Assembly: GCA_025331445.1 (NCBI GenBank)
Contig: JAIWNE010000125.1
Coordinates: forward strand, 1 to 64,000
DNA: 64,000 nt
Reading direction: 5' to 3'
From: Blakeslea trispora
Lineage: Eukaryota; Mucoromycota; Mucoromycetes; Mucorales; Choanephoraceae
This document shows positions 22,221 through 35,100 of this stretch, one piece after another. The translations under genes were made by a program, and so were the position numbers. Under the pieces are notes generated by a model that was not told the origin of the DNA, made no database searches, and saw only the letters and a list, made by a program, of their open reading frames with translations. Numbering within the stretch: position 1 is the first letter of the stretch; every line of letters starts with the position of its first letter.

Positions 22221-24941
22221 AGATACTAAACAGAGCACGCAATTGACCAACTTCTAGCAAATCTACCGAGTCGCTCCATTACCCCCCTACAGGCGGGTAT
22301 TTCGGTCAAACCTTACACCATGGATGACATATTAGAGGCCAGCCATCGCTCTCCTCGGAAAAGCAGCCCTGGCTCTGATGGTCTTCCATATGAAATATTG
22401 GACATTTTATTTCGTGTTCCAGAACTACGTAGTATCATCCTTAAAGTGTATAATGACGCCTTGATTTCTGCTAAATTTCCAAAGTCTTGGTTGCTTTCAT
22501 TGATGACATCATTACCGAAAAAAGGCGACCTTTCTCAAGCCAAGAACTATCGTCCTATTCAGCTTGTCAATAATGATACCAAGATCTTCACTCGCTTGCT
22601 AAACAAAAGGATTATGTACCATATCCCATCTGATCAATCAGTTCCAGCTTGGCTTCTTACCTCACCGATTTATAGCTGAGCATGGACTCCTAACACAAAT
22701 GATCATTGAAAACGCCACTAATTACCGCAACCATGCGTCGAATGCCATTGGCATACTACTTGACCAAGAAAAAGCCTACGACCGTGTTAATTTAGACTAT
22801 CTTCAACGAGTGCTTTTACATGTTGGCTTTCCTTTTGGTACAGTCACCTCCTTGATACGTCTTTTCCGGAAAACTCGATCCAGATTGTCATGAACGGATA
22901 TTTGTCTCCCAAACTGGTACCTAAACAACGTGGTTTGAAACAAGGAGATCCAATTTCCTGTATCCTCTACAATTTTGCATTGGAACCTTTGCTTCGATCA
23001 ATAATTCAAGATGACTTATACAGAGGATATCTCTTTGTACAGCAGCATACAAAAGTCCCCGATATACCTTCCATTAAACTGCTTAGCTATGCTGATGATA
23101 TGTTGGTTTTTCTGAACGATCATGCTGACTTTAATCGCCTACGACGGCACTTAGCTTTATACAGTGCTGCGTCCAACGCAAAAATCAACTTCAACAAAGT
23201 GCAAGCATTTGCTTTACATGGTAGCAACCTAGACCAATATTGGCTTCCAACACTTCAAGAATTCTCCATCACAAAGATATGGAATATTGGGGACAGAGAA
23301 TCGATCATTTATCTTGGGTTCCCCCCCTGCTGCAATCTTACTTTGCAGCGACAAACGTTTGTGACCACCTTTCTTGGAGGGCTTCAGCGTCTGTCAGATC
23401 TACACTCTCAGCGTGGACTATCGGTCTTGGTCAGAGCAACAGTCGCCAACTCATTGATCCTAGCAAAATGTTGGTATATCCTACGGGTAGTGCCTCTCCC
23501 GCTTACCACTCTTGCAGCCATCAAGTCTATTATTTCCAAATTTGTTAGTCGAGGAATATTTCCTAGAATTAGATGGCAGATTTTGACAGCACCAAAAACA
23601 GTTGGCGTTTTGGGAATTTTAGATCCCACTCATCAACAAGCTGCTCTATTCTATAAATGGATCGATGCTCTGCTATTTGATAGACCTTCTGTTTCTTTGA
23701 TCCAACAAATCCTCTCGATTCATATCGCCAATTTCTTTGGATCAGACAATGTTCGGATGTGTCTCCTCTTCCCTAAAGCACGCCCTACATTGATTGGCTC
23801 TCAGGTTTCCACCTATACAGTTGCATGTCGTGTAGTTGATGCTATCCCAAGGAAGTTGTACACATACATTCCCTCAACTTTAGATGCTTTATTGCTGCTC
23901 CTTTGTGCGATAATCTGTTCTACATCTGATGAGTATAAAGTCTCTCGGTCCATTTTGCGAGCTCCTGTTTCTGACTTGTATGTCTTTCATCCTTTTGGAT
24001 ATTATTTGACTCCCAAGACTGATTTTGAGAGTACTGATCCTCACCAGAGAGTGATTCGTAAGTTCCACTCTGCAATCCGGTCTGGTAAATGCATATTGGA
24101 ACCTTTCTTCTCACAATGCACTCAGCCGTCATCCCTCAGTGTCCATAATCCTGTACAGATCCCTGCCATCGTACAGTCATTGGGATTTAACACCTTTCGA
24201 CACCGCTTGTTGCTTCCGGCTGATATTAGCTTATTACCCAATGGGAAGGCCTCGTCGAGAACATTCAGACAAATGGTCCAGACAGCCTCCACCTCTTTGT
24301 TGCATCAGCAGTCTTGTACAAGGGCTGCCTGGAAGCGATTTTGGCAGCTGTCATTAACAACGCTGCAGCGGAACTGCATGTTCCGCCTACTTCATCGGCT
24401 GATCCCTTGCCGCCAGCTGCTACATCGGATCCTACCTTTACAATGCTCCTCTCCTGTTTGCCTGATCTGCGGTGATACTGAGGACATATACCACTTTCTG
24501 ATGCGCTGCCCACAGAAATTCATCTATTGGGACCATGTTATCCGAGAATTTCTTTGGCCTGCAACCTCCATTGACTCGATTTTTTCTGCCCTCACTTCAT
24601 TGAACTTTGAGGACATTCACGCACTCCAGAACTGTCATTTATCACCCGACATGATTCTCATAGTAGCTCTTTCTGAGCTGTGGAAAGCTCACTGGGCTCA
24701 TATTTTTCAAAATCGACCTTTCTGCTCTCTGGCCGTCTTACGAGCTACTAAAATAGCTGTACAACGACTACACGACGAAGACAATTTGAAAGAAGATTAA
24801 GTAACTTGTTGTTATTTATTTTATATTTTGTTTCATTTATCGACGATATTCAGCTTATCACTTTTAATTGTTGAGCACCGCTTTTTTGTACCCCAAAATA
24901 CGTGCAACAAATAAAAATCATTCAAATAGATACTAAACAGA
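22221..24941 (+). mobile_element. 5'-truncated, decayed LINE with 14-bp target-site duplication
   Basis: AGATACTAAACAGA occurs at 22221-22234 and 24928-24941 and bounds a LINE 3' fragment of about 2.7 kb. The 5' end is inside the RT coding region. The 3' end has no long poly-A; it ends in ACAAATAAAAATCATTCAAAT-like sequence. Two frameshifts show it is older than the insertion at 16.8 kb. The protein and 3' end differ from that element, so it belongs to a different LINE family or subfamily. Confidence 0.88.
22236..24800 (+). pseudogene. LINE reverse transcriptase pseudogene with two frameshifts
   Basis: Starts in the RT fingers (SSPGSDGLPYEIL, LPKKGDLSQAKNYRPIQLVN). The frame shifts by one near 22645-22655, just before a segment reading FLPHRFIAEHGL, and shifts back near 22866-22870, just before NSIQIVMNGYLS. 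Between and after these are LLDQEKAYDRVN and KQGDPISCILYNFALEP. The catalytic box LSYADDMLVF is intact, followed by the RT thumb region and a zf-RVT motif (CLICGDTEDIYHFLMRCP). The stop is at 24798-24800. The apurinic endonuclease and ORF1 are missing by 5' truncation. It is non-functional as it stands. Confidence 0.88.
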
Positions 24942-25796
24942 AACAGTTTCAATATAATAATCATTGACTCTGAAATTCATAAAGGAGTGATGAAAGCTTC
25001 TTTTTGGCTATCTCAAGATCTTTAAGCGGATATAAAAAGAATGTGTTGAATTATCTCTATCTTGGAAAAGAAAGCCCAACTGGCTTTAGTATCTCAGGAA
25101 AAAAAAATGAAGCTTAAAGTGAGGAAGAACAGGATAAAGCCCATTGGTTTGTGCACTATCAGCTTAAAAGAACAAAAACAAAAGAAGTATTCAACAAGGG
25201 GATTTGAAATGTACATCTATTGATATGAAAAACTAGAATTCAATCTGTCTTGCCTCCCCCCTCCTTTGAATAAAGAAACAGCATAAAATTCTGTACTGAA
25301 GAGTGTCTTTTCTTTTAGGGAGAGAATTTATCCGTGTGTATTGAAAACTGTTCAAATCTTGAAGAAATCAACTGCCTTAAAGGAACATGTTTCTCTTGAT
25401 TTAGAGTGTAATTTTCTTTTTCTATGGATTCATCAAAAGAAAGCTTAGAATGTCTTGTTTCGATAAGTGTATATCATTTGTTTTTTGCTATAATGTTCAA
25501 ATAGTGACCAACAGCTTACTGTTTCTTGGCTGTAACTGACAATGTCCACTCGCTGAACTGTATACTTTATTTCAAGCATGTTATAACTTTGATATCCCCA
25601 GTGTGGCTTACAAAGTCAGATTTTAAAACTCAAGAGCCTTTTCTGTTGGGTGACAAAAAATGGCTCATGCAGAACTGACCATGATTGGGTATTTAACCCC
25701 CTATTCATCTCAGCTATTATCTTTTTTCTCTTTTCCCCCCTTTTTTTTTATAAGACTTCATCTTTCTATAGATTTTTTTTTAGAACGAGAAACAAG
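24942..25796. other. Intergenic, promoter side of homoserine kinase
   Basis: About 0.85 kb AT-rich sequence. Pyrimidine-rich stretch just upstream of the homoserine kinase ATG (25725-25780). No other feature supported. Confidence 0.5.
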
Positions 25797-26892
25797 ATGA
25801 ATACACCTAGAAAGTTTCGTATCAAGTCACCATGTTCAACAGCCAATATTGGACCTGGATTTGATGTGTTGGGTATCTCTTTATCATTGTACCTGACCAT
25901 GGATGTAGAAATTTTAAAGGAGGGCAAAGATTTCGAAATGACTTATTCGGGAGAAGGCGCCCAGGATGTACCACTTACTCCAGAGCACAATTTGATCACC
26001 AAGACAGCTCTTTATGTCCTTTCGGCCAATGGTATTTCTGAACTCCCCAAGCCTTTGAAGATCCATGTGGACAATCCTATCCCCTTGGGACGTGGTCTTG
26101 GTTCTTCTGGTGCTGCTGTTGTTGGTGGTGTATTGTTAGGTAATGCACTTGGTCAATTGAACATGTCAAGAGATCGTCTGTTGGATTACTGTTTGATGAT
26201 TGAGCGTCATCCCGATAACGTGGCTGCTGCTCTGATGGGAGGTTTTGTGGCCTCTTACTTGCGTGAATTAGATCCCAAGACGATGGAAGGTGTTCCTGCA
26301 TCTGAGTCTTTGTTGGATATTGCATTATCACAACAAGTGCCTCAACCTCCTCTTGGTATTGGTCATTATATCAATTTGGGTTGGGCAAAAGAAATCAAGT
26401 GTATTGCTATTGTTCCTCAATTTCAAGTAGCTACAGCAAAGGCTAGAGCTGTTCTTCCTACACAGTATGAGAGACAAGATATGGTAATGTGTATAAGTGG
26501 AGAGAGAACATGTCCATTATATTCACTTGTATTTTTTTTATTAGATCTTTAACTTTCAACGATTAGCCGTATTAACAACTGCCCTTGGCCAATCGCCACC
26601 TAATCCTGAATTGATCTATAACGCTATGCAAGACAAGGTTCATCAACCTTATCGTAAGACTTTGATTCCTGGCCTTCCAGAGATTCTGTCTACCATCACT
26701 TACCAAAAATACGATGGTCTTTTGGGTATCTGTCTCTCTGGTGCCGGTCCTACCATCTTGGCCTTGGCCACTAAAAACTTTGACGAAATTGCTCAAGCTG
26801 CTATTGCTTTGTTTAAAGAACATGGTGATTTTGAATGTTTCTATAAGGTGTTGGATGTTGTGACTGATGGATCCACCTGTATTGATTTGTAA
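25797..26892 (+). CDS. THR1: Homoserine kinase
   Basis: Phosphorylates L-homoserine with ATP in threonine biosynthesis (cytosolic). Exons are 25797-26483 and 26545-26892, coding 344 residues, close to the usual length. GHMP-kinase signatures are clear: SPCSTANIGPGFDVLG near the N-terminus, the ATP-binding glycine loop PLGRGLGSSGAAVVGG (about 96-111), IERHPDNVAAALMGG, and the C-terminal LSGAGPT motif. The ATG at 25797 starts immediately before the conserved segment; an in-frame upstream ATG at 25650 would add a Phe/Ser-rich leader that is not expected. The single intron is 61 bp. Confidence 0.95.
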
Positions 26893-27380
26893 ATAAGTAT
26901 ATATATAAAAAAGTAAAAAGTTCTGTATTGTACTGTTGTTGGGAATACAAGATAATCTGGTAAATAGGGACTATTCATGAAAACTTGTGCATCCTCCCCC
27001 CCAAAAAAAAAGAGAGAGTGTGTGTGTGATAAAGCATATCTTGTTGGACTTTAGTAGCACTTGTGCTCATAGGGTTGGTCAATTAGACACTATCTCAACT
27101 TTTGTTTGAAATTGTTTGCATTCCTCGAAACTGTCTTTGTTGATTTTCTCAAGTCAACAACATGTCCATTTCTTAATTGTCACAATAAAGGAGCAGTTTA
27201 CTAAATCAAAATAATCGTTCAGAAAATAGCTCGTATTCGTTTATAAACAATTGAAGCATAACAAAGATGAATTCTGTTGACTTTGAAGAGGAGGAGGATT
27301 TTTGGCTATTATGCACAATAGAGGGTATAGGAATTTCACTTTAATCGATCCAAAAAAAAAATAACTTTAATAAAAAAACA
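26893..27380. other. Intergenic between convergent genes
   Basis: About 0.49 kb between homoserine kinase and the F-box gene, AT-rich, with a short GA/GT run near 27012-27028. Nothing else seen. Confidence 0.5.
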
Positions 27381-29165
27381 TCAAGAACTTAAGAGAGCCC
27401 ATTGAGCAGCATTCAGCTCATAGAACCTCTCATGTCCAGAAAGGCGGTTGTAGAAAGAAAGAGACATGCCTTCTATATCTTGACAGACAATCTCAATCTT
27501 TGCTAATCTATCAGTTGGCTGGATTCGATCGTATTGTTCAGTTGAGATGGAGGTCAACAGGCCACCTCTTCCTTCAAAACAGACTGACTTATTAAGCCGA
27601 ACAATTTGGAGTGCTAATGAAGTCGCTTTCCTCTCTGTATTGCATTTTATCAAAAGATACTTGATGGATGTGTTTGGCATGTCTATGATAAATGGCTTTG
27701 GAGGGTAACGCTTTTTGGGATTTGATAGTGTGGAGCAATTGATGAGATGAATGGTTTTCAAAGCAGGCGAACCATATGATATGTGCGTCAACAGTTCTTG
27801 AGAAAAATTGCAATCCTGCAAGACTAATTTCTGCAAGGATATCCATTTTGTATCCATCGAATCCAACTTGAACCCATACATACAGAGGCTTTTGAGCTGA
27901 TGGCAATGGAGCAATAGTTGACGATGGTCCCTAGTTCTTGTCACGTTGTTCAAAGTAATTGCAGTTTTGCTATGGAGCACTAGGTCGTCTAGTTGATTCA
28001 GATAGGCAATCGTGTGTTTGTTCAATTCAATACCGTGCTGCTGAGGACATATCTCAAGCATTGATTTCTTTGGTCTAGATGGATTGATATAGATCGCCAG
28101 TCCGTTACAGTTCAGGGCACGAGGGTATGTTGTTTTAACCATCAGGTCGATATGCATTTCTCCTCCAGAAGGTAACCTAGAAAAAGCATCAAACAAATCC
28201 ATGGTGTTGGCAAGACATCGCATCGATATAACTACATCTTTTATCTTGCTTGTGAAATCCAATAAAAGCTCTATGACGTCCAGCGATAAAGTAAATTCAG
28301 GAAACTCTTCTATTTCAGAGTCTGCGGGCCTTGAGAATACATATAGGCTCAATTGCTTGAGGTTTGAGAACTTGTGGCGGATATAATCTAGATTTGAATA
28401 CGTGAGATCATACATGTAAACACAAAGATCCTCTACTGTTGTATTTGGACTGATAGGAAGCGAGCCAAAGTGCTTTAGATACCAGATATCCAATGTCAAC
28501 TCTGTCACTACAGGACACATGCTGAGAATGTCATCTAAACATTCGGTTCTATTGAGACCCGTCCAGCGACAGAACAGAGTTTTCACCTTTCTAAATCTGG
28601 TTTCGTTGTTGATACAGGAGCTAAAGACATAACGTTGTGACCCATCGTTTCGGTCAAGCAAAGTGGTCAAGTCCAATTCAATGTCTTCAAGTCTGTCTTG
28701 TATGGCTGAAATAACTGCATAATAGCCCAAAGGTAAGTTATGATGAAACCCAGTCTCTCGTAGAACACGAAGTCGTTTCCATTGACCCTGTTGTACCTGT
28801 TGAAGTATGAGAGTGTACAGATAGGCAGGGATCGAACGATAGTGAAAGGAATCTAGATTGGGAGTGTACTGAATCAGCTGGGAATACTTTAGGATGCGTG
28901 TGGTAGTTTCTGATGGGTCTGGTTTTGGGTCTTGTTCAATGTCAACCTCAACATCTTTAACCAGCTCTCTTAGGTGTGGCGAACCTTCAAGTGTGTCTAT
29001 AAGTTTATATACTTGTAGGTGGCTCGAGAGAAATAGGTTGGTGTACAAGATACAGTTTGCCGGTTTGTACCATTGTCTACACACCCTTTGGTATTCAAGT
29101 ATGGTCTGTGTGTCGAGATGAGCCAAGATCTGGTCATGGATCTCGGTTGGTAAGTCTTTTTCCAT
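27381..29165 (-). CDS. F-box protein, LRR-like repeat region
   Basis: Single exon, 594 residues. Residues 1-45 fit an F-box: LPTEIHDQILAHLD...YQRVCRQWYKPAN, the part that binds Skp1 in SCF ubiquitin ligases. The remainder consists of degenerate leucine-rich stretches (for example LKQLSLYVF, LQKLVLQDCNFS, LKTIHLINCSTLS) expected to form a solenoid for substrate binding. The substrate is unknown. F-box/LRR genes of this form are common in Mucoromycota genomes, so no specific orthologue is assigned. A second, different F-box gene lies at 58647-60275. Confidence 0.85.
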   Translation of the reverse strand: MEKDLPTEIHDQILAHLDTQTILEYQRVCRQWYKPANCILYTNLFLSSHLQVYKLIDTLEGSPHLRELVKDVEVDIEQDPKPDPSETTTRILKYSQLIQYTPNLDSFHYRSIPAYLYTLILQQVQQGQWKRLRVLRETGFHHNLPLGYYAVISAIQDRLEDIELDLTTLLDRNDGSQRYVFSSCINNETRFRKVKTLFCRWTGLNRTECLDDILSMCPVVTELTLDIWYLKHFGSLPISPNTTVEDLCVYMYDLTYSNLDYIRHKFSNLKQLSLYVFSRPADSEIEEFPEFTLSLDVIELLLDFTSKIKDVVISMRCLANTMDLFDAFSRLPSGGEMHIDLMVKTTYPRALNCNGLAIYINPSRPKKSMLEICPQQHGIELNKHTIAYLNQLDDLVLHSKTAITLNNVTRTRDHRQLLLHCHQLKSLCMYGFKLDSMDTKWISLQKLVLQDCNFSQELLTHISYGSPALKTIHLINCSTLSNPKKRYPPKPFIIDMPNTSIKYLLIKCNTERKATSLALQIVRLNKSVCFEGRGGLLTSISTEQYDRIQPTDRLAKIEIVCQDIEGMSLSFYNRLSGHERFYELNAAQWALLSS

Positions 29166-31279
29166 TCGAGAATGAATAGGTTTAGTTTGTTGTAGAAAAA
29201 AAAAGAAGAAGGAAACTTTGGTCTTCTTCGTACTTGATTTGCTAAGCCCTTGATTTGTAACTGTAATACACTGTTGCTTTCTATAGAGTAATTTCCAGCA
29301 CTAAATATCATTGTATGTCCAAATTCCTTTTTTTTTAAAAAAAGAGAATCATTGCATTCAAAGTTGACTAACTGGATTGTGTTTCTTTCTACGCATCAAG
29401 TCTGCAGTTGCTATCTGACGTTTGTTTTCATTTCTTTTTTTCTTTTCTCCTCTTGCTTGGACAACTAAAAAGAAAAAAAGCTTATTTAGATTAAAAGGTG
29501 CGGTTTTGACTTTTAAAGGGGGGGCTATTCTAAGCATCATGAAATTACTTGTTTGTTAGCAATTGAGGTAAATCAATTAGATTTTGATATGTGAAAAGCG
29601 GCCAAATACACCATAGAAAACCACAGAATTTACAGTTTAAAAGAAGTAATAAAAAAAAAGCTAGTTTGGCCTTCCAGTACATAAAAAGTTAGATGAAAGG
29701 TTCAACTACAAACAAAAGTAATTTATGAGTTTGTTGTGTTAATAGTCAATCAAAACATGCTTATTCTTTTGGGGGGTCTCAATAGGAACAGCCACATCAA
29801 TCGCAGGGTTCATTGCCCGCTTGGTCTAAAAGTAACGTTTAAGAATGTATTCAATAGACAAGTGATTGTTACAAGGTGCAATTCACATCTAATACATTTG
29901 CTCCAAAAAAGCTCATTGTATCTTTAGAACGAAAAAAGAATCATCCATTAGAGTCCCCTAAGCTTTAAAAAAGTTATTTTTATAGCCTGCATAAAGAAAA
30001 AAACGACTCCCCAAAAAAGAATAATGTAATTTATGTAGTGTAAATATGCACTCAAAATTGTTTATGCAGCCAGAACAGAAGAAAAGAAGAAGCTGCATAA
30101 ACAAATGACAAATAGCATAAAAAGTCCGCCCATAAAATTCCAAACTTCGAAGATGAGAGCACAGGGCAGATTTGAAATGAGTGTCATTAAAGTTAAGCAA
30201 AGATTCATCCTCCGTTCTAACAACACTAAAGAGATCGAGACAATCCTTCGATCAAAACCAAGTAAAATAAAGACAAAAAAAAGGAGGAGGTGAAGGCAAT
30301 GGAATTAAAATGGATGAATGTCATCCAGAAACAGTTTCGAGTTGTCAAAAAGTCCATCTATAAGACATTTTTTTTATACCCTGAGCGGGCTATTTGTTCA
30401 AGTTTACTTGAAGCTCAATCCTCTATTGATTTAAATTGTGATAGCAACAGAATCAAGAAGATTCCAATATTTGCCTGTTCTTTATACGCCTTTAAGCTTA
30501 GCAGAACAAACCATCATGATTGAAACCTGTTGGCTGAAGAAAGCAAACCACAATATTATCTCAAGTTTCTCTCTCTCTCTCTCTTTTTTTTTCTTTTATT
30601 TACCCAGTTGTCATGATTTCAAGTAGCTTCTCTAAACAATCATATTCGTCAGTGAATAATTCCAATGATAAAAAAAAATATAGAATGGAATATATGGACA
30701 AACTATGCAATCGACAATAGGCCAGAATATGAAAGTAATTTAGTTTTCACTGTTAATATTATTTATGATTGCACTGGTTATTTTTACATCAGTTTAATTG
30801 TATATCATTTTCATACACTCCAATTCGTAAAGCGCTCTCTCCTTTAGCCCTTATAAAAAAAAAAAAACCTTCTATTTTGTCCACAGACTGCAGTTATCCA
30901 GAAAGAGAGAGTGAGAGCAGAGAGAGAGAGCTAATCTTGCTTTTATTTGTTATTGGTCCTTCTGCATTTTTTTTCTCGATCCTTTCCTTCTTCATAAACA
31001 TACAAACACAATTTGTCTTGGACCAGGTTATAGAGAAATGACTAAAACAATAGTAAGAGTTTGACTTCTTTACCCCTTAAAACCAGATACTATATGTCAT
31101 CTCATTTTGTTTTTTTTTTCTTGAAAAGATTTCTCTCAACATTGTTTAGTTCTTCTTCTTCTCTTGTTTTTTTTTTATCTTATCATAAGCAGTGCATTAG
31201 AAAGCATTTCATTGTATATTATAATTTTACTGCATTTAATATTAACTAAACACAAGTTCATTCAACATATTATTTCAAA
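29166..31279. other. Long intergenic region before the chitin synthase gene
   Basis: About 2.1 kb AT-rich with CT and GA simple runs (30570-30585, 30902-30930). It holds the promoters of the divergent F-box and chitin synthase genes. A short Lys/Arg-rich ORF at 29358-29540 (minus) is not well supported. No RNA gene recognised. Confidence 0.5.
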
Positions 31280-34200
31280 ATGGACATTCGAATCAATCAA
31301 TTCTCAACAAATGCCATGTACGATTCTACAAAAAGAACAACCACAGTAAAACGGTCTGCCTCCATGGTCAGACCCGAAAGAAGTCGAATCAACCCACATC
31401 ATCCTCAATACCATACACGAAGAAAGATTTCAGAGAAAGAAAACGATAGACAAAAAGCCACCTTACTGACCATGGATCGCTCGTATCCAACAAGGCGTTC
31501 AGTGATACGAAGAGGAATCATGACGCGAGAGAACTCAAATGAACAAGTGGAAATGGAAGATCATTTAAAGCCAAAAAAGCCAATAGATATATGGAAAGGA
31601 TTTTGTTTTTTGATCACTTGTTGTTGTCCAAATCCTCTTTTGGAGGCCATAGGTAATTTAGAATTGCATACAAGCAAAGAAACACATCTCACATATTTGC
31701 ATTAGGCAAAAAAGATAAAAATGCACAAATGGCATTTAGAGAAAAGATAGGCTTGGTGTCCATCATTTTGGCTATTATGGCAAGTGTCGGTTTCTTGACA
31801 TTTGGGTTTACACAGACAGTCTGTTCAAGGCCACCCTTGAGTTTTCGAATCGATTCAATGACAGATGGCTATGTGATCATTCATGGCTGGGCCTATATGC
31901 TTGCTTCATGGAACCAACATCCTGCCATCACAGACAAGTCCACCAATGTCATTTACGAACCTATCCATGCAGGAGGAAAAGATGCTTCTTTTTTGTTTCA
32001 AAAAGTCAATCAACAGTGCAGTTCTGTCTTATTACCCAAGAAAGCAGGAGTTGTTGTAGGTCAGCCTGAGCTACCTACTTATTTCCCTTGTCAACTGTTG
32101 GATCAATCCAAACTCACTTCAACCGTCTTGAATCACACAAAGGGTTCAATTCGTAATCATGCTGCATGTCATCTTGCCCCATCCTCTCATTCAGCACTTG
32201 AATCGATGCGAACACAAGGTATTCCTAATTCAAAAGGCTCTTTTGAAAAAGCAGGACGAGTTTATTATGATTGGGCCAACATCAATGCTACTTCTTCACT
32301 TGCTGTTTATAACAGGTAAAGTCTTATGCATGAATCCCAAAAAAAATTCTTAATGGATTAAATCTATCATAGTGATGTTTTGAATTTGAAATTATTAGAA
32401 TTACTTCCAAAATCGAAATTCAAATTACCTCCACAAGGATTGATTGAACTGATCTCGAAAAACACGACACACTATAGTGGAAAAGATTTGACGCATTTAG
32501 TAGCAGCGCATATAGCAGAAGAAGAAGAAGGCGAGATCTCATGGAAGACAGAGGCGAATTGTTTGTTGGAATTGATCAAGGTAGGAGAGGTAGATACAAA
32601 GAGTTTGGGTTGCATTGCATCCGATATCGTCTTGTATGCTTCTCTCATTGTTATCCTGGGTGTGATTTTTGTCAAGTTCTTTTTGGCAGTCATTTTCGGA
32701 TGGTTCTTGTCTTTTAAGCTGGGTAGTTTTAGTACAGAAACCAAAGTGACTTATAGAGAACGTATGCGAAGAGATTTAGCAATTGAAGATTGGACTACAG
32801 GCATCCATGTCCCCGCAGAAGCCATCAGGCCCATGGAACACCCTTACCGTGCTCCTTCTTATTCCCCAAGCCCTCTCAATAAAAAGAAAAGTTTGATCCC
32901 AACCAAGTCAAGGTTTACTCAACCCGAAGCTGGATCAAGTCATTTCCATGCCTATGAGAAATCAAACAGTCTTATCTGGAAACAAAGTCATACAGGGTAA
33001 GAGATAAAGAAGCATTATCCTCCCAAAGTATTCACCTCTGTTTTTTTTTAAACAAAAAAGATCAAGAATCTTTGGATCTCCCCAACTCTCTCCCAATCCC
33101 AATGGATTTCTATCGCCACGAGCCACATTTAACTTTGAAAACAGAACACGTACACTTTCCATTCAATCCTCAGAGACAGTGAGCTCTTTATGTCCTTATG
33201 ATCTCTCTCCTTGTGTGATTCCACAACCCAAAGAAGGATATGAGCCCTTTGGATTTGCACTGGCCCATACCATCTGTCTTGTCACCTGTTACTCTGAGGG
33301 ACATGAGGGCCTTCGTACCACATTAGACTCAATTGCCACCACAGACTATCCCAACTCGCATAAGCTCATCTTAGTCGTGGCCGATGGTATGATCACAGGC
33401 CACGGTAATCCCATGTCAACCCCTGACGTGTGTCTATCGATGATGCAAGATTTCTTGATCCCACCCGATCAAGTGGAAGCGCATTCTTACGTAGCCATTG
33501 CCGATGGTACCAAACGACACAATATGGCCAAGGTCTATGCTGGTTTCTATCGTTACGATCATGCCACTGTCGATTCGGATTCTCAACAAAGGGTACCGAT
33601 GATCACTATTGTCAAATGTGGTACGCCTAAAGAACATGCCAAGCCAGGTAATCGAGGCAAGCGAGACTCTCAAGTGATCTTGATGTCCTTTCTTCAGAAA
33701 GTCATGTTTGACGAACGTATGACCGAATTGGAATATGCACTCTTTACCCATCTGTGGCGCATCACAGGCGTCAGTCCTGACTGCTTTGAGATTGTATTGA
33801 TGGTGGATGCGGATACCAAGGTCTATCCTGATGCCCTGTCTCGTTTAGTGAGCTGCATGGTCAAGGATCCAGATGTGATGGGGTTATGTGGAGAAACAAA
33901 GATTGGGAATAAAACAGATAGTTGGGTTTCCATGATTCAAGGTAAATCTTCCTCAAGTAGTATTGACAGAACAGATCACTGAACTTTCTTTTAACACTAG
34001 TGTTTGAATACTATATCTCTCATCATCAATCCAAGGCATTTGAATCCATTTTCGGTAACGTGACCTGCTTGCCTGGTTGCTTTTGCATGTATCGTATCAA
34101 GGCGCCCAAGGGACTGAACGGGCATTGGGTTCCTATCTTGGCCAATCCAGATATTATTGAACACTATTCAGAAAACGTGGTCGACACATTACACAAGAAG

Positions 34201-35043
34201 AATTTGTTGTTATTAGGCGAAGATCGGTATCTCTCGACTCTGATGCTCAAGACATTTCCCCGAAGAAAAATGTTGTTTGTCCCTCAGGCCGTTTGCAAAA
34301 CAGTGGTGCCTGATACCTTTCCTGTCTTGTTATCCCAACGAAGACGATGGATCAATTCAACTATTCACAATCTAATGGAGCTCTTGTTTGTCCGAGATCT
34401 TTGTGGTACCTTTTGCTTTTCCATGCAGTTTGTTGTCTTTATGGAACTGGTCGGTACGTTGGCTCTTCCGGCTGCCATCTCATTCACGCTCTATTTGATT
34501 GTGCTGGCCATGCTTGGTCAACCTGCTATAATTTCATTGATTTTGTTAGCCTTGATCTTGGGATTGCCGGCTATTTTGATTGTCATGACCAGTCGAAAAC
34601 TGATCTATGTGGGCTGGATGTTTATCTATCTCTTTAGTTTGCCCATTTGGAACTTTGTGTTGCCTTCGTATGCTTATTGGCATTTTGATGATTTTACCTG
34701 GGGAGAGACCCGAAAGGTAGAGGGCGAAAAAGAGGGAAACCATGGTGACAAAGAAGGAGAATTTGACTCGACGCAGATCATCATGAAGAAATGGTCTGAG
34801 TTTGAACGAGAGAGAAGGAAAAGGGGCGATGAAAAATCAATGACCAACGAAGCAACTGTAGAAAAGACATGTCTGCATATTCCCCCGAATGCAGTCTACA
34901 AGCCATCGGAATTGCCGTACGATTTGTCCTTATTTAATACAGACCGTGCCTCTTCTTCAGTTCGTATAGGACGATTACCTTCTCTAGCTTCACTTCAAAG
35001 CGAAGACTGGAGTCAACCTGTTTCTTCCAAAAAAATAAAATAA
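31280..35043 (+). CDS. CHS3: Chitin synthase, class IV/Chs3-like (division II)
   Basis: Polymerises UDP-GlcNAc into chitin at the plasma membrane. Exons are 31280-31652, 31706-32315, 32373-32996, 33061-33941 and 34001-35043, coding 1176 residues, near yeast Chs3 size. Order: a basic N-terminal tail, a membrane segment (about 138-160), a cytochrome-b5-like region ([18 protein letters not shown]), a second membrane segment (about 412-440), and the catalytic domain. The latter has VVADGMITG, the DxD-type [20 protein letters not shown] and the signature [13 protein letters not shown] (about 942). Several C-terminal helices follow, then a charged tail. There is no myosin motor domain, which separates it from classes V/VII. 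APC2 begins only 57 bp after the stop. Confidence 0.93.
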
Positions 35044-35100
35044 AAAGTAGTGATTTTTATGCAAAAAAAAGTGACTCCCTTCTTGTGTTTTCTTTGTTTG

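Noticed and set aside
22645..22870. Possibility that the LINE frameshifts are introns
   Set aside because: No splice signals fit and the protein pattern continues across each point with only a one-base slip, as in decay.
29358..29540. Minus-strand 60-codon Lys/Arg-rich ORF with a CTTTTTAG acceptor-like site inside
   Set aside because: No upstream exon with a start codon could be joined convincingly and no family was recognised.
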